This document shows, one piece after another, positions 27,951 through 36,048 of a stretch of DNA of 64,000 nucleotides (position 1 is its first letter; each line of letters starts with the position of its first letter). Below the pieces are notes generated by a model. It did not search any database. It was not told where the DNA came from and saw nothing but the letters and a program-made list of their open reading frames with translations. The stretch is from assembly GCF_000423485.1 (NCBI RefSeq), contig NZ_AUIB01000001.1, positions 248,001 to 312,000 on the forward strand, written 5' to 3'. The position numbers and the translations under genes are program-made. The DNA comes from Propionimicrobium lymphophilum DSM 4903. GTDB lineage: Bacteria; Actinomycetota; Actinomycetes; Propionibacteriales; Propionibacteriaceae.

Positions 27951-27962
27951 GGCTATATTTAT

Positions 27963-28613
27963 ATGACTCTGACCAAGGTTCACCTGATCAGGCACGGAGA
28001 AGTGCACAACCCCGAGGGCATTCTTTATGGACGGCTGCCCGGTTTCCACCTTTCAAGTAATGGGCGGCAGATGGCGGACGCGCTTGCCGAGCATTTCTCC
28101 GACTACGAGTTGGGCGCGTTCATCTCTAGCCCCCTAGAGCGCGCGAGGGAGACTATTGCCCCCATTGTCTCCAGCCACGACGGCGAGTTGGAGATCGACG
28201 AGCGCCTGATCGAGGCTGGTAACAAGCTGGCAGGTCAGGTGTTCGGAAAGAACAACAAAGCGATTTTCGATCCGCGCAACCTGCGCTACTACTACAACCC
28301 GTTCAAGCCGAGCTGGGGAGAGCCCTATGCCGAGATTGCCGAGCGGATGCAGGCTGCTGTTCGTGACGCAGCTAAGAAGGTCGGCCCGGGTGGTCAGGCT
28401 GTGATGGTCAGCCATCAGCTGCCGATCTGGGTTTGCCGGCTGGCTTTCGAGGGCAAGAAGCTCTACCACGACCCCCGCAAGCGCACCTGCCGGGTTGGTA
28501 GCGTCACGACGTTTGCGTTCCGTGACGATGAGCTGCTGGGTATTGGATACCTGGAGCCGGCGAAGCACCTGTTAGGGGCCGATGCGAACCGGGCATTTTC
28601 TTCCGGAAAATAA
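27963..28613 (+). CDS. Histidine phosphatase superfamily protein
   Basis: A 216-residue phosphoglycerate-mutase-like phosphatase. The catalytic RHGE motif is in VHLIRHGEVHNPEG, the second Arg/Glu in SPLERARETIAPI, and the second His in MVSHQLPIWV. Substrate unknown; fructose-2,6-bisphosphatase-like or broad small-phosphate activity is typical. It follows the hemD-type gene by 12 bp and is probably co-transcribed. Confidence 0.85.
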   Translation: MTLTKVHLIRHGEVHNPEGILYGRLPGFHLSSNGRQMADALAEHFSDYELGAFISSPLERARETIAPIVSSHDGELEIDERLIEAGNKLAGQVFGKNNKAIFDPRNLRYYYNPFKPSWGEPYAEIAERMQAAVRDAAKKVGPGGQAVMVSHQLPIWVCRLAFEGKKLYHDPRKRTCRVGSVTTFAFRDDELLGIGYLEPAKHLLGADANRAFSSGK

Positions 28614-28677
28614 CGGTTTGGCGTGGCGTTGGAACACGCGCTCATTTTTTGGTGGTGGCATCTGTCATGATTGAACC

Positions 28678-30123
28678 ATGAGTGAGCACTTCGATCTTTG
28701 TGTAATTGGTTCGGGATCCGGGCTTGCGGTGATGCCGCCCGAGGTTACCGAGCGTTGGCGGACGGCTCTGATCGATCCGGGCACGGGCCCTACCCAAGCT
28801 TTCGGCGGCACATGTTTGAATGCCGGTTGCATCCCTTCGAAGATGCTCTCCATTCCTGCGTCTAGCGTCGCTCAGGTGCCGGACGCGGAACGAATGAATG
28901 TCTCCTTAACCTCGCAAGGCATCGATTTCGATGCTCTTCGCAAGCGCACTTTCAACCGCACGGATGCCATCTCTGATGGCGGTCTTGAGTGGCAGCTGAG
29001 CCGCGAAAACGTGCAGGTTTTCCGTGACTACGCGCATTTCCTCGACGAGCACACGCTCCAGGTTGGCGACGAAATCATAACTGCCGATCGGTTCGTAATC
29101 GCTGCGGGCTCTCGTCCTAGGCAGACGGATAAGCCGGGCTTCAACGAGCGTGATCTGCAGCCGTTCATCCACACCAGTGAATCCGTCATGCGCATTGAGG
29201 AGGTGCCGGAGCGCTTGGTGATTCTGGGCGGCGGTACCGAGGCCGTCGAGTTTGCCCACATCTTCTCCGCATTGGGTTCGACGGTCACGGTGATTAACCG
29301 CAGCGGTACTCTTCTTCGCAAGATGGATGAGGATATTGCCAAGGCCGTCACCGATGCGCTGAGCGAGCGCGTTGCCGTTAGGCTGAATCAGAGCTATCAG
29401 AGCGTGGACGCGGCTCCCGAGGGCGGGGTGGTAGTCACGGCCAAGGACTCTTCTGGCATCGAGTATACCTATCAGGCGGACATCGTACTTTCGGTCATCG
29501 GTCGCGTGCCCAACGCAGATGTTTTGGACGTGGAGAAAGCTGGCGTGGAGCTGGACGATTCCGGTCTGATTGTTACCGACGAGTTGCAGCGCACCAGCGC
29601 AGACCATATTTGGGCAATAGGCGATATCTGCAACACGCACATGCTCAAGCACCTCGCTAACGTGCAGGCTCGAGTCGTTCTCGCAGACATCAAGGCTAAG
29701 CTCGCTGGCGACGAGCTGAAGGTTGAGGATAGGCCCGGTCCGCGTAATCAAGACGTTGTGCCGATGGGCATCTACATCACTCCGGAGGTCGGCAGCATCG
29801 GCCTTACAGAGCAAGAGGCCAAGGAAATCGGTCCCTACGCGGTATTCACTCAGAAGTTCTCCGACACGGCTTGGGGCTGGGCAATGAATGACGGGGGTCA
29901 CTTCGCCAAGATCCTGGCCAAGCCGGATGGCACGTTGCTCGGCGCGCACATCGTCGGCCCGCAGGCGACTTCTCTGCTGCAGCCGATTATTTCCGCAATG
30001 GTGGCCGGTCTTAGCGCCAGGGAGGCAGCGGACAGGCAGTTCTGGCCGCACCCGGCGCCCGTCGAGGTCGTGGAAAATGCGCTGCTCGGCGTCGCAGAAG
30101 AAGCCGAAAAACTAAACGTCTAG
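28678..30123 (+). CDS. mtr: Mycothione reductase
   Basis: A 481-residue FAD/NAD(P) disulfide oxidoreductase. It has the FAD motif LCVIGSGSGLAV, the redox-active pair in GGTCLNAGCIPSKML, an NAD(P) site VILGGGTEAVEFA, and a C-terminal active-site base in FWPHPAPVEVVENALLG. FNRTDAISDGG after the redox pair and the C-terminal VVENALLG are features of mycothione reductase rather than lipoamide dehydrogenase. It keeps mycothiol reduced. mshD, needed for mycothiol synthesis, lies at 59.5 kb. GATTGAACC before the ATG has no ribosome site. Confidence 0.82.
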   Translation: MSEHFDLCVIGSGSGLAVMPPEVTERWRTALIDPGTGPTQAFGGTCLNAGCIPSKMLSIPASSVAQVPDAERMNVSLTSQGIDFDALRKRTFNRTDAISDGGLEWQLSRENVQVFRDYAHFLDEHTLQVGDEIITADRFVIAAGSRPRQTDKPGFNERDLQPFIHTSESVMRIEEVPERLVILGGGTEAVEFAHIFSALGSTVTVINRSGTLLRKMDEDIAKAVTDALSERVAVRLNQSYQSVDAAPEGGVVVTAKDSSGIEYTYQADIVLSVIGRVPNADVLDVEKAGVELDDSGLIVTDELQRTSADHIWAIGDICNTHMLKHLANVQARVVLADIKAKLAGDELKVEDRPGPRNQDVVPMGIYITPEVGSIGLTEQEAKEIGPYAVFTQKFSDTAWGWAMNDGGHFAKILAKPDGTLLGAHIVGPQATSLLQPIISAMVAGLSAREAADRQFWPHPAPVEVVENALLGVAEEAEKLNV

Positions 30124-30234
30124 ACAGGACTATTGCGTCCTTTAGGGCGAGTTATGAAAGTGGTGGTGTCAACCGTATTTAGCGAGCGGGCCTACGGGGC
30201 GTACACTTTTTGAGGTTTAACTTAAAGGAGACTG

Positions 30235-32094
30235 ATGCCAGTACGTGAAGATCTACGTAACATCGCTATCGTCGCACACGTCGACCATGGCAAAACTACG
30301 CTCGTTGACGCCATGCTTTGGCAGTCTGGTGTTTTCCGAGAGGGCGCGGATGTTGCCACACGGGTGATGGATTCGATGGATCTTGAGCGCGAAAAGGGCA
30401 TCACCATTCTCGCTAAGAACACCGCAATACGTCACAACGTTGGCGGCGCCGAGGCGGTCATCAACATCATCGATACCCCCGGTCACGCTGACTTCGGCGG
30501 CGAGGTTGAGCGCGGCCTAGAGATGGTTGACGGCGTTCTGCTACTAGTCGACGCATCGGAGGGCCCGCTGCCGCAGACTCGCTTCGTGCTCAGCAAGGCA
30601 CTGGAAAAGAAGCTGCCGATCATCGTTGTTATCAACAAGGTGGATCGTCCTGATGCCCGCATCGAGGCCGTTGAGGAGGAAACCTACGAGCTGTTCCTAG
30701 ACCTAATCGCTGACGACGACGAGACGGGTCTCGACTTCCCGGTCGTCTACGCCTCCGCCAAGGCCGGTAAGGCATCTTTGAACCGTCCCGCAGACGGTGA
30801 ACTGCCCGACAGCAACACGCTCGAGCCGCTGTTCAAGGTGATCATGGACACCATCCCTGCTCCGACCTACGAGGAAGGCGCGAGCCTGCAGGCCCACGTA
30901 ACAAACCTCGACTCCTCGCCGTACCTTGGCCGCCTAGCGCTTTGCCGCATCGTCGCAGGCGAAATCACCCGAGGCCAGACGGTCGCCTGGATCCGTCGTG
31001 ACGGCTCAGTCAAGAACGTTAAGCTTTCCGAGCTCCTGATGACCGATGGTCTGGAGCGCGTCTCCGTAGAGAAGGCAGGCCCTGGCGACATCATCGCAGT
31101 CGCTGGTATCGAAGAGATCACCATAGGTGAAACTCTCGCCGACCCGGAGAACCCGGTTGCTTTGCCGCTTATCCACGTCGACGAGCCTTCTATTTCAATG
31201 ACCATCGGTATCAACACCTCGCCGCTTGCCGGGCGTTCCGGTACTCAGCTGACGGCTCGTCTGGTTAAGAACAGGCTCGACGCCGAGCTCATCGGTAACG
31301 TATCCATCCGTGTTCTGCCCACCGAGCGCCCAGACACCTGGGAGGTTCAGGGCCGTGGTGAGCTGCAGCTCGCCGTCCTGGTGGAGATGATGAGGCGCGA
31401 AGGCTTCGAGCTTACCGTCGGTAAGCCGCAGGTCGTCACCCAGGAGATCGACGGAGTAACTCAGGAGCCGACCGAGCGCCTGACCATCGACATCCCCGAA
31501 GAGCACCTTGGTGCTGTCACCGAGCTGCTTGGTCAGCGCAAGGGGCAGCTCGAGAAGATGTCGAATAACGGTTCGGGCTGGGTTCGTCTGGAATACGTAG
31601 TGCCTAGCCGTGGCATGCTCGGTTTCCGCACTGAGTTCCTGACTAACACTCGAGGCACCGGCATTATGAACCACGTCTTCGAGGGCTACACGCCTTGGGT
31701 TGGCACGCTGCGCACCCGTCAGACCGGGTCGCTGGTTGCTGACAGGCAGGGCACCGTCAATAGCTATGCATTGTTCAACCTGCAAGAGCGCGGCACTCTG
31801 TTTGTTGCTCCGGGCGACGACACCTACGAGGGCATGGTTGTCGGCGAGAACTCTCGTCCCGACGACATGGATGTCAACCCCACCAAGGAAAAGCATCTGA
31901 CCAACATGCGTTCGTCCACCGGCGACGAGCTGGAGCGGTTGATTCCGCCACGCAGGATGAGCCTGGAGCAGTCGCTGGAGTACTGTGCTGCCGACGAGTG
32001 CCTAGAGGTCACCCCGGACGTTGTTCGCGTCCGCAAGGTTCTGCTGGACGCTCGCGACCGCGCGAAGGCACGCAACCGAGCTAAGAACTCTTAA
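30235..32094 (+). CDS. typA: Translational GTPase TypA/BipA
   Basis: A 619-residue ribosome-associated GTPase. G1 [11 protein letters not shown]2/switch I around [14 protein letters not shown]3 [12 protein letters not shown]4 NKVDRP and G5 ASAKAG are all present, followed by EF-G-like domains and the BipA-specific C-terminal domain ([19 protein letters not shown]). It assists ribosome assembly and stress responses. AAAGGAG precedes the ATG; TACACT at 30202-30207 could be the -10 element. Confidence 0.97.
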   Translation: MPVREDLRNIAIVAHVDHGKTTLVDAMLWQSGVFREGADVATRVMDSMDLEREKGITILAKNTAIRHNVGGAEAVINIIDTPGHADFGGEVERGLEMVDGVLLLVDASEGPLPQTRFVLSKALEKKLPIIVVINKVDRPDARIEAVEEETYELFLDLIADDDETGLDFPVVYASAKAGKASLNRPADGELPDSNTLEPLFKVIMDTIPAPTYEEGASLQAHVTNLDSSPYLGRLALCRIVAGEITRGQTVAWIRRDGSVKNVKLSELLMTDGLERVSVEKAGPGDIIAVAGIEEITIGETLADPENPVALPLIHVDEPSISMTIGINTSPLAGRSGTQLTARLVKNRLDAELIGNVSIRVLPTERPDTWEVQGRGELQLAVLVEMMRREGFELTVGKPQVVTQEIDGVTQEPTERLTIDIPEEHLGAVTELLGQRKGQLEKMSNNGSGWVRLEYVVPSRGMLGFRTEFLTNTRGTGIMNHVFEGYTPWVGTLRTRQTGSLVADRQGTVNSYALFNLQERGTLFVAPGDDTYEGMVVGENSRPDDMDVNPTKEKHLTNMRSSTGDELERLIPPRRMSLEQSLEYCAADECLEVTPDVVRVRKVLLDARDRAKARNRAKNS

Positions 32095-32112
32095 TCGAAT
32101 AAACTCTAAACG

Positions 32113-32148
32113 TGTGGGTCATGCTTTCGGGCGTGGCCCACATCTTTA
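32113..32148 (+). terminator. Terminator of typA
   Basis: TGTGGGTCATGC pairs with GCGTGGCCCACA through two wobble pairs around a TTTCGG loop, followed by TCTTTATT. It starts 18 bp after the typA stop. Confidence 0.8.
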
Positions 32149-32309
32149 TTAATTGGCCCACTCCGCACGAACGTGCATCGACTATTTTGGCCCATACGGC
32201 GGACGCAAGAATCTTTTCGTTTAACCGATTCGATGGTGTGTCCGGGTGGATATGGCACAAGATCAGGAGTACCTTATCTAGTGCTGGTTCACCACGGTGG
32301 CCACTAGAT

Positions 32310-32468
32310 GCAGTGGTTTTGGGGTGATGCAAGAGGGAATCCGGTGAGAATCCGGAGCTGTCCCGCAGCGGTAATAGGGAACGAACGGCGAACAGAAGCA
32401 CTGGCCGAAAAGGGCTGGGAAGCGCGCTAAGTAGGTTTTAGCCCTTAAGTCCGAATACCTGCCGGCAT
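32310..32468 (+). promoter_or_regulatory. Cobalamin (B12) riboswitch
   Basis: Conserved blocks of the cobalamin aptamer appear in order: AAGAGGGAATCCGGTGAGAA, GCTGTCCCGCAGCGGTAA, CACTGGCC, GGGCTGGGAAGCG, and the B12 box AAGTCCGAATACCTGCCGGC at 32446-32465. The aptamer ends about 45 bases before the nrdD start. Binding of adenosylcobalamin normally turns such genes off. A B12-independent class III reductase downstream fits known riboswitch control of B12-independent isozymes, and predicts a B12-dependent class II reductase elsewhere in the genome. Confidence 0.95.
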
Positions 32469-32489
32469 ATCGCAAAGAGGTTTTGCGAT
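32469..32489 (+). promoter_or_regulatory. Hairpin between riboswitch and nrdD, possible expression platform
   Basis: ATCGCAAA and TTTTGCGAT form an 8-9 bp stem whose loop holds AGAGG, with an ATG (32488) at its 3' edge. It could be a switchable element that hides an alternative start; the main nrdD ribosome site (GAGGAG, 32504-32509) lies just outside. Confidence 0.45.
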
Positions 32490-32514
32490 GAAATCCGAGC
32501 TTCGAGGAGAAAGC

Positions 32515-34857
32515 ATGTCGGTAGAAACGCGCGCGCACACGCACGTCATTACCCCGATTTCCATTCACAAGCGCGACGGCAGGGTCGTCGATTTCGATCT
32601 GGGCAAAGTCATCGACGCGCTAACCAAGGCATTCGCCGCAACTGATCAGAAGAACCCAAAGCAGCACGCCCACCAGGTTTCGTTCGGAGTGCTCGCAGAG
32701 TTGCAGCGTCGCGAGTTGAGCACCCCGGGTGTCGAGGATGTGCAGAACATCGTCGAGGACACCCTGATGCGCTACGGCTATCCGCACACCGCGAAGGCCT
32801 ACATTCTGTATCGCAACGAGCGCACTCGCGCCCGGGAGGCGCAAAACCGCCTGATGCAGTCGTTCGACAAGATCACCTTCGGCACCGAGATCTCGGATGC
32901 TCAGCGCGAGAATGCCAACGTCGACGCAAATTCCGCAATGGGCACCATGCTCCAGTATGGTTCCGAATCGGCCAAGCAGTTCAACATCCTTCGGGTGCTT
33001 AACCCCGATCACGCCGCGGCTCATGTCGCAGGCGATATTCACATCCACGACCTTGACTTCCTGACGCTGACCATGACCTGCTGCCAGATCAGCCTTCGCG
33101 ATCTGTTCAAGGGTGGCTTCTCCACTGGACACGGCGTCATCCGTGAGCCCAAGTCGATCACCTCTTACGCATCTTTGGCCTGTATTGCGATCCAGTCCAA
33201 CCAGAACGATCAGCATGGCGGCCAGGCGGTGCCGAACTTCGACTACGACATGGCCGATGGTGTGCGCATGACCTTCAATTCCAACTACCGCTCGAACCTC
33301 GCGAAGGCGCTCAGGCTTTTCGGTGCGGAAGAAGCCGCCGAAAAGCTCGGTGAGGTCAAGCTGCGCGCAAGGCTTTCTGCAACCGAAGACGTTTTGAATC
33401 AAGAGGCCGAAGAGCTCTCGGAGGCACTCGGAATCGACTTAAAGACCGTTGTCAAAGTGCAGAAATTCGCGCTTAAAGAGGCCGAAACCGAGACCCGTCG
33501 TGCCACCTATCAGGCCATGGAAGCCTTCCTGCACAACCTTAACACCATGAATTCCCGTGCGGGGGCGCAGACTCCGTTCTCTTCAATAAACTACGGAACG
33601 GACGTCAGCGCGGAGGGCAGGCTCGTCGTGCAGCAGCTGCTGCTGGCGACGGAGGCAGGGCTTGGCCACGGCGAAACTGCGATCTTTCCGATCCAGATTT
33701 TTCGTGTCGCAGAGGGCGTAAATCTGAACCCCGGCGACCCGAATTACGACCTCTTCCAGTTGGCCTGCAGGGTCAGCGCCAAGAGGCTGTTCCCGAACTT
33801 CTCGTTCCTGGATGCGCCCTTCAACCGGCAGTACTACAAGCCCGGCCACCCGGAAACCGAGGTCGCCTACATGGGCTGCCGCACGCGCGTCATGGGCAAC
33901 GTCGCCGACCCCACCCGCGAGATCACTCACGGACGTGGCAACTTGTCCTTCACGTCGATCAACCTGCCGAGACTGGCGATCGAGGCTAGGGGATCTATCT
34001 CCAAGTTTTTCGAGAGCCTAGATTTCAAAATCGATCTGGTCATTGATCAGCTCCTCGAGCGACTAGCCATCCAGAGCAAGCGTCGAGTGTGCAACTTCCC
34101 GTTCCTGATGGGGCAGGGCGTCTGGATCGACTCTGAGAAGCTCGATTGGAAGGATCAAGTGGCGGAAGTGCTAAAGCACGGCACCTTAGCCATCGGCTTC
34201 ATCGGCTTGGCCGAGACCCTGACAGCGCTGATCGGCGAGCATCACGGCCAGTCGGAGAAGGCCCAGGCGCTGGGGCTGGAGATCGTCCGCCAGATGCGTC
34301 GTCGCACGGACGAAGCCGCAGAGAAATACCGGCTCAATTTCTCGTTGATTGCCACTCCCGCCGAGGGGCTGTCAGGGCGCTTCGTCCGCATGGATAAGGA
34401 GCGCTACGGTGACATCGAGGGCGTCACCGACAAGGACTACTACACCAACTCGTTCCACATTCCGGTGGCATTCAACATCAGCGCCTTTGACAAGATCCGT
34501 CTCGAGGCTCCCTACCACGAGCTGACCAACGGAGGGCACATCTCCTACATCGAGCTTGACGGCGACCCAACCAAGAACCTCAGTGCATTTGAGGCCGTCG
34601 TAAGGCAGATGTATGCGTCTGGAATTGGCTACGGGGCCATCAACCACCCGGTCGACCGCGACCCGGTTTGCGAGTTCACCGGATGCATCGATGATGAGTG
34701 CCCGAACTGTGGCCGTCACGAAACTCCCGATAAGCCGTTTGACCGCATCCGCCGAATCACCGGATACCTAGTTGGCACCCTCGACCGCTTCAACGACGCC
34801 AAGCGCGCCGAAGAAGCAGACCGCGTCAAGCACGGCTCAAGAAGCCCCCTGATCTAG
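32515..34857 (+). CDS. nrdD: Anaerobic (class III) ribonucleoside-triphosphate reductase
   Basis: 780 residues. An N-terminal ATP-cone (ISIHKRDGRVVDFDLGKVI) gives allosteric control, followed by the ten-stranded barrel and the C-terminal Cys4 zinc site (CEFTGC and CPNCGRH). The glycyl radical is Gly750 in RRITGYLVGTLDRF. The enzyme makes deoxynucleotides without oxygen, using formate in many relatives. ATG 32515 is preferred because GAGGAG lies 6 bases before it; ATG 32488 is inside a hairpin. Controlled by the B12 riboswitch; followed by its activase. Confidence 0.96.
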   Translation: MSVETRAHTHVITPISIHKRDGRVVDFDLGKVIDALTKAFAATDQKNPKQHAHQVSFGVLAELQRRELSTPGVEDVQNIVEDTLMRYGYPHTAKAYILYRNERTRAREAQNRLMQSFDKITFGTEISDAQRENANVDANSAMGTMLQYGSESAKQFNILRVLNPDHAAAHVAGDIHIHDLDFLTLTMTCCQISLRDLFKGGFSTGHGVIREPKSITSYASLACIAIQSNQNDQHGGQAVPNFDYDMADGVRMTFNSNYRSNLAKALRLFGAEEAAEKLGEVKLRARLSATEDVLNQEAEELSEALGIDLKTVVKVQKFALKEAETETRRATYQAMEAFLHNLNTMNSRAGAQTPFSSINYGTDVSAEGRLVVQQLLLATEAGLGHGETAIFPIQIFRVAEGVNLNPGDPNYDLFQLACRVSAKRLFPNFSFLDAPFNRQYYKPGHPETEVAYMGCRTRVMGNVADPTREITHGRGNLSFTSINLPRLAIEARGSISKFFESLDFKIDLVIDQLLERLAIQSKRRVCNFPFLMGQGVWIDSEKLDWKDQVAEVLKHGTLAIGFIGLAETLTALIGEHHGQSEKAQALGLEIVRQMRRRTDEAAEKYRLNFSLIATPAEGLSGRFVRMDKERYGDIEGVTDKDYYTNSFHIPVAFNISAFDKIRLEAPYHELTNGGHISYIELDGDPTKNLSAFEAVVRQMYASGIGYGAINHPVDRDPVCEFTGCIDDECPNCGRHETPDKPFDRIRRITGYLVGTLDRFNDAKRAEEADRVKHGSRSPLI

Positions 34858-35390
34858 TGGTCAAGATCAGGGTCGCGGGCACCTTGAGTGATTCCATCGT
34901 GGACGGGCCCGGCCTGCGCTACGTGGTGTTCACTCAGGGTTGCCCGCTTGCTTGCAAGGGGTGCCACAACCCGGCGACTTGGGATACCAACGGTGGCAAA
35001 GAGTTAGATGTTGAGCAGATTTGCGCGGATATGTTCGCAAATCCGATGCTGACCGGTCTGACGCTCTCAGGTGGAGAACCCAGCCTGCAGGCCGGTGCTT
35101 GCGCACTGCTAGCTAAAGCCGCAAAGTCTAGGGGCATGAGCGTGTGGTCTTACTCGGGATACCGAATCGAGCGGCTGCTCGAACGTTCACGCACACAACC
35201 CGATATCCGCGCATGGCTGAATGCTCTCGACGTGTTGGTGGATGGCCCTTTCATTCTAGCTAAGAGAACGTTGAGCCTTCCTTGGCGCGGCTCCACCAAT
35301 CAGCGACTGATTGATGTGCCAGCAACACTATTGGCCGGCGTGGCAGTGGAATGCGCTAAAACGAATATCGAAAGCTATTCACAAAATTAA
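34857..35390 (+). CDS. nrdG: Anaerobic ribonucleotide reductase activating protein
   Basis: A 177-residue radical-SAM enzyme. The 4Fe-4S motif C-x3-C-x2-C is in GCPLACKGCHNPATW and the SAM-binding GGE in LTLSGGEPSLQ. It creates the glycyl radical in NrdD. The GTG start overlaps the last base of the nrdD stop (TAGTG), so translation is coupled. Confidence 0.95.
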   Translation: MVKIRVAGTLSDSIVDGPGLRYVVFTQGCPLACKGCHNPATWDTNGGKELDVEQICADMFANPMLTGLTLSGGEPSLQAGACALLAKAAKSRGMSVWSYSGYRIERLLERSRTQPDIRAWLNALDVLVDGPFILAKRTLSLPWRGSTNQRLIDVPATLLAGVAVECAKTNIESYSQN

Positions 35391-35410
35391 GCACCGAGGG
35401 TACCCTTAGT

Positions 35411-35425
35411 TGAGAATCGTTTTCT
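35411..35425. promoter_or_regulatory. Zur/Fur-like box upstream of the ECF transporter genes
   Basis: TGAGAATCGTTTTCT is an imperfect palindrome that resembles the actinobacterial Zur consensus TGAnAATnnTTnTCA at all but the last fixed position. It lies 20 bp before the S-component start. If real, the transporter would respond to metal supply. The match is by eye only. Confidence 0.4.
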
Positions 35426-35445
35426 TTTTAACTTAGGAGTGCAGA

Positions 35446-36048
35446 GTGGCGCAAGACCAAAAGGCCGGCGAGACCGTCCACACATCCGCGCGTAAGGGGC
35501 TAGCGAATTCGGTTTTGGGCACCCGAAACCTGATGATGGTGGCGGCGCTTTCCGTCGTCGGATTGATACTGCTTATTCCCCTGAACTACATCGCCCCAGC
35601 GTTCGGAGCATCCCCTAAATCTGTTTGGATCGGCTGCTCCATTATGGGCCTTTGGGTGATTCCGTATCTGCTGCCCTCGACGGTTGTGCGGCGCCCAGGT
35701 GCGACGATGGTGGCTTCGTTGATCATGGGCGTGATATCGATTTTCACCACTCCGGCCGGCCCGTCCGCCGTGATAGGTAATCTGATCGGAGGCGCATTCA
35801 TCGAGTTGCCTTTGGCCTTTACGCTCTACAAAAAGTGGAACAACTGGATGTTCATGATCTGCGCTGCCCTTTTCGGCACCCTGAATGGAACGATGTACCT
35901 GGCGCTGCTTAGTTCCATTACAAGCGCAAAAATGAACTCCTTAATTGTGGTTACGTCCATTGTTTCGGCCTTACTGGGCGGCCTGGCGACAATCGGTATC
36001 ACCAAATTGCTTAACCGTGCCGGTGTTGGCGTGGCTAACCGTGCCTGA
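35446..36048 (+). CDS. ECF transporter substrate-binding (S) component, YkoE-like
   Basis: A 200-residue membrane protein with about five or six helices. VVRRPGATMVASLIMGV and GNLIGGAFIELPLAFTLYK resemble the R-(K/R)-PGA and G-x-x-x-E-x-x-F patterns of YkoE-family S components, which bind a small nutrient for an ECF-type ABC importer. YkoE of Bacillus handles a thiamine precursor, but no thiamine riboswitch is seen here. GTG 35446 follows AGGAG. The next gene supplies the energising module and overlaps it by 8 bp. Confidence 0.7.
   Translation: MAQDQKAGETVHTSARKGLANSVLGTRNLMMVAALSVVGLILLIPLNYIAPAFGASPKSVWIGCSIMGLWVIPYLLPSTVVRRPGATMVASLIMGVISIFTTPAGPSAVIGNLIGGAFIELPLAFTLYKKWNNWMFMICAALFGTLNGTMYLALLSSITSAKMNSLIVVTSIVSALLGGLATIGITKLLNRAGVGVANRA

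Noticed and set aside
28906-30051. Long minus-strand frame over the mycothione reductase gene
   Set aside because: Antisense of a well-supported flavoenzyme gene; low-complexity translation without family features.
28678-30123. Dihydrolipoamide dehydrogenase
   Set aside because: The DAISDGG segment after the redox pair and the C-terminal VVENALLG fit mycothione reductase better, and no 2-oxoacid dehydrogenase genes are near.
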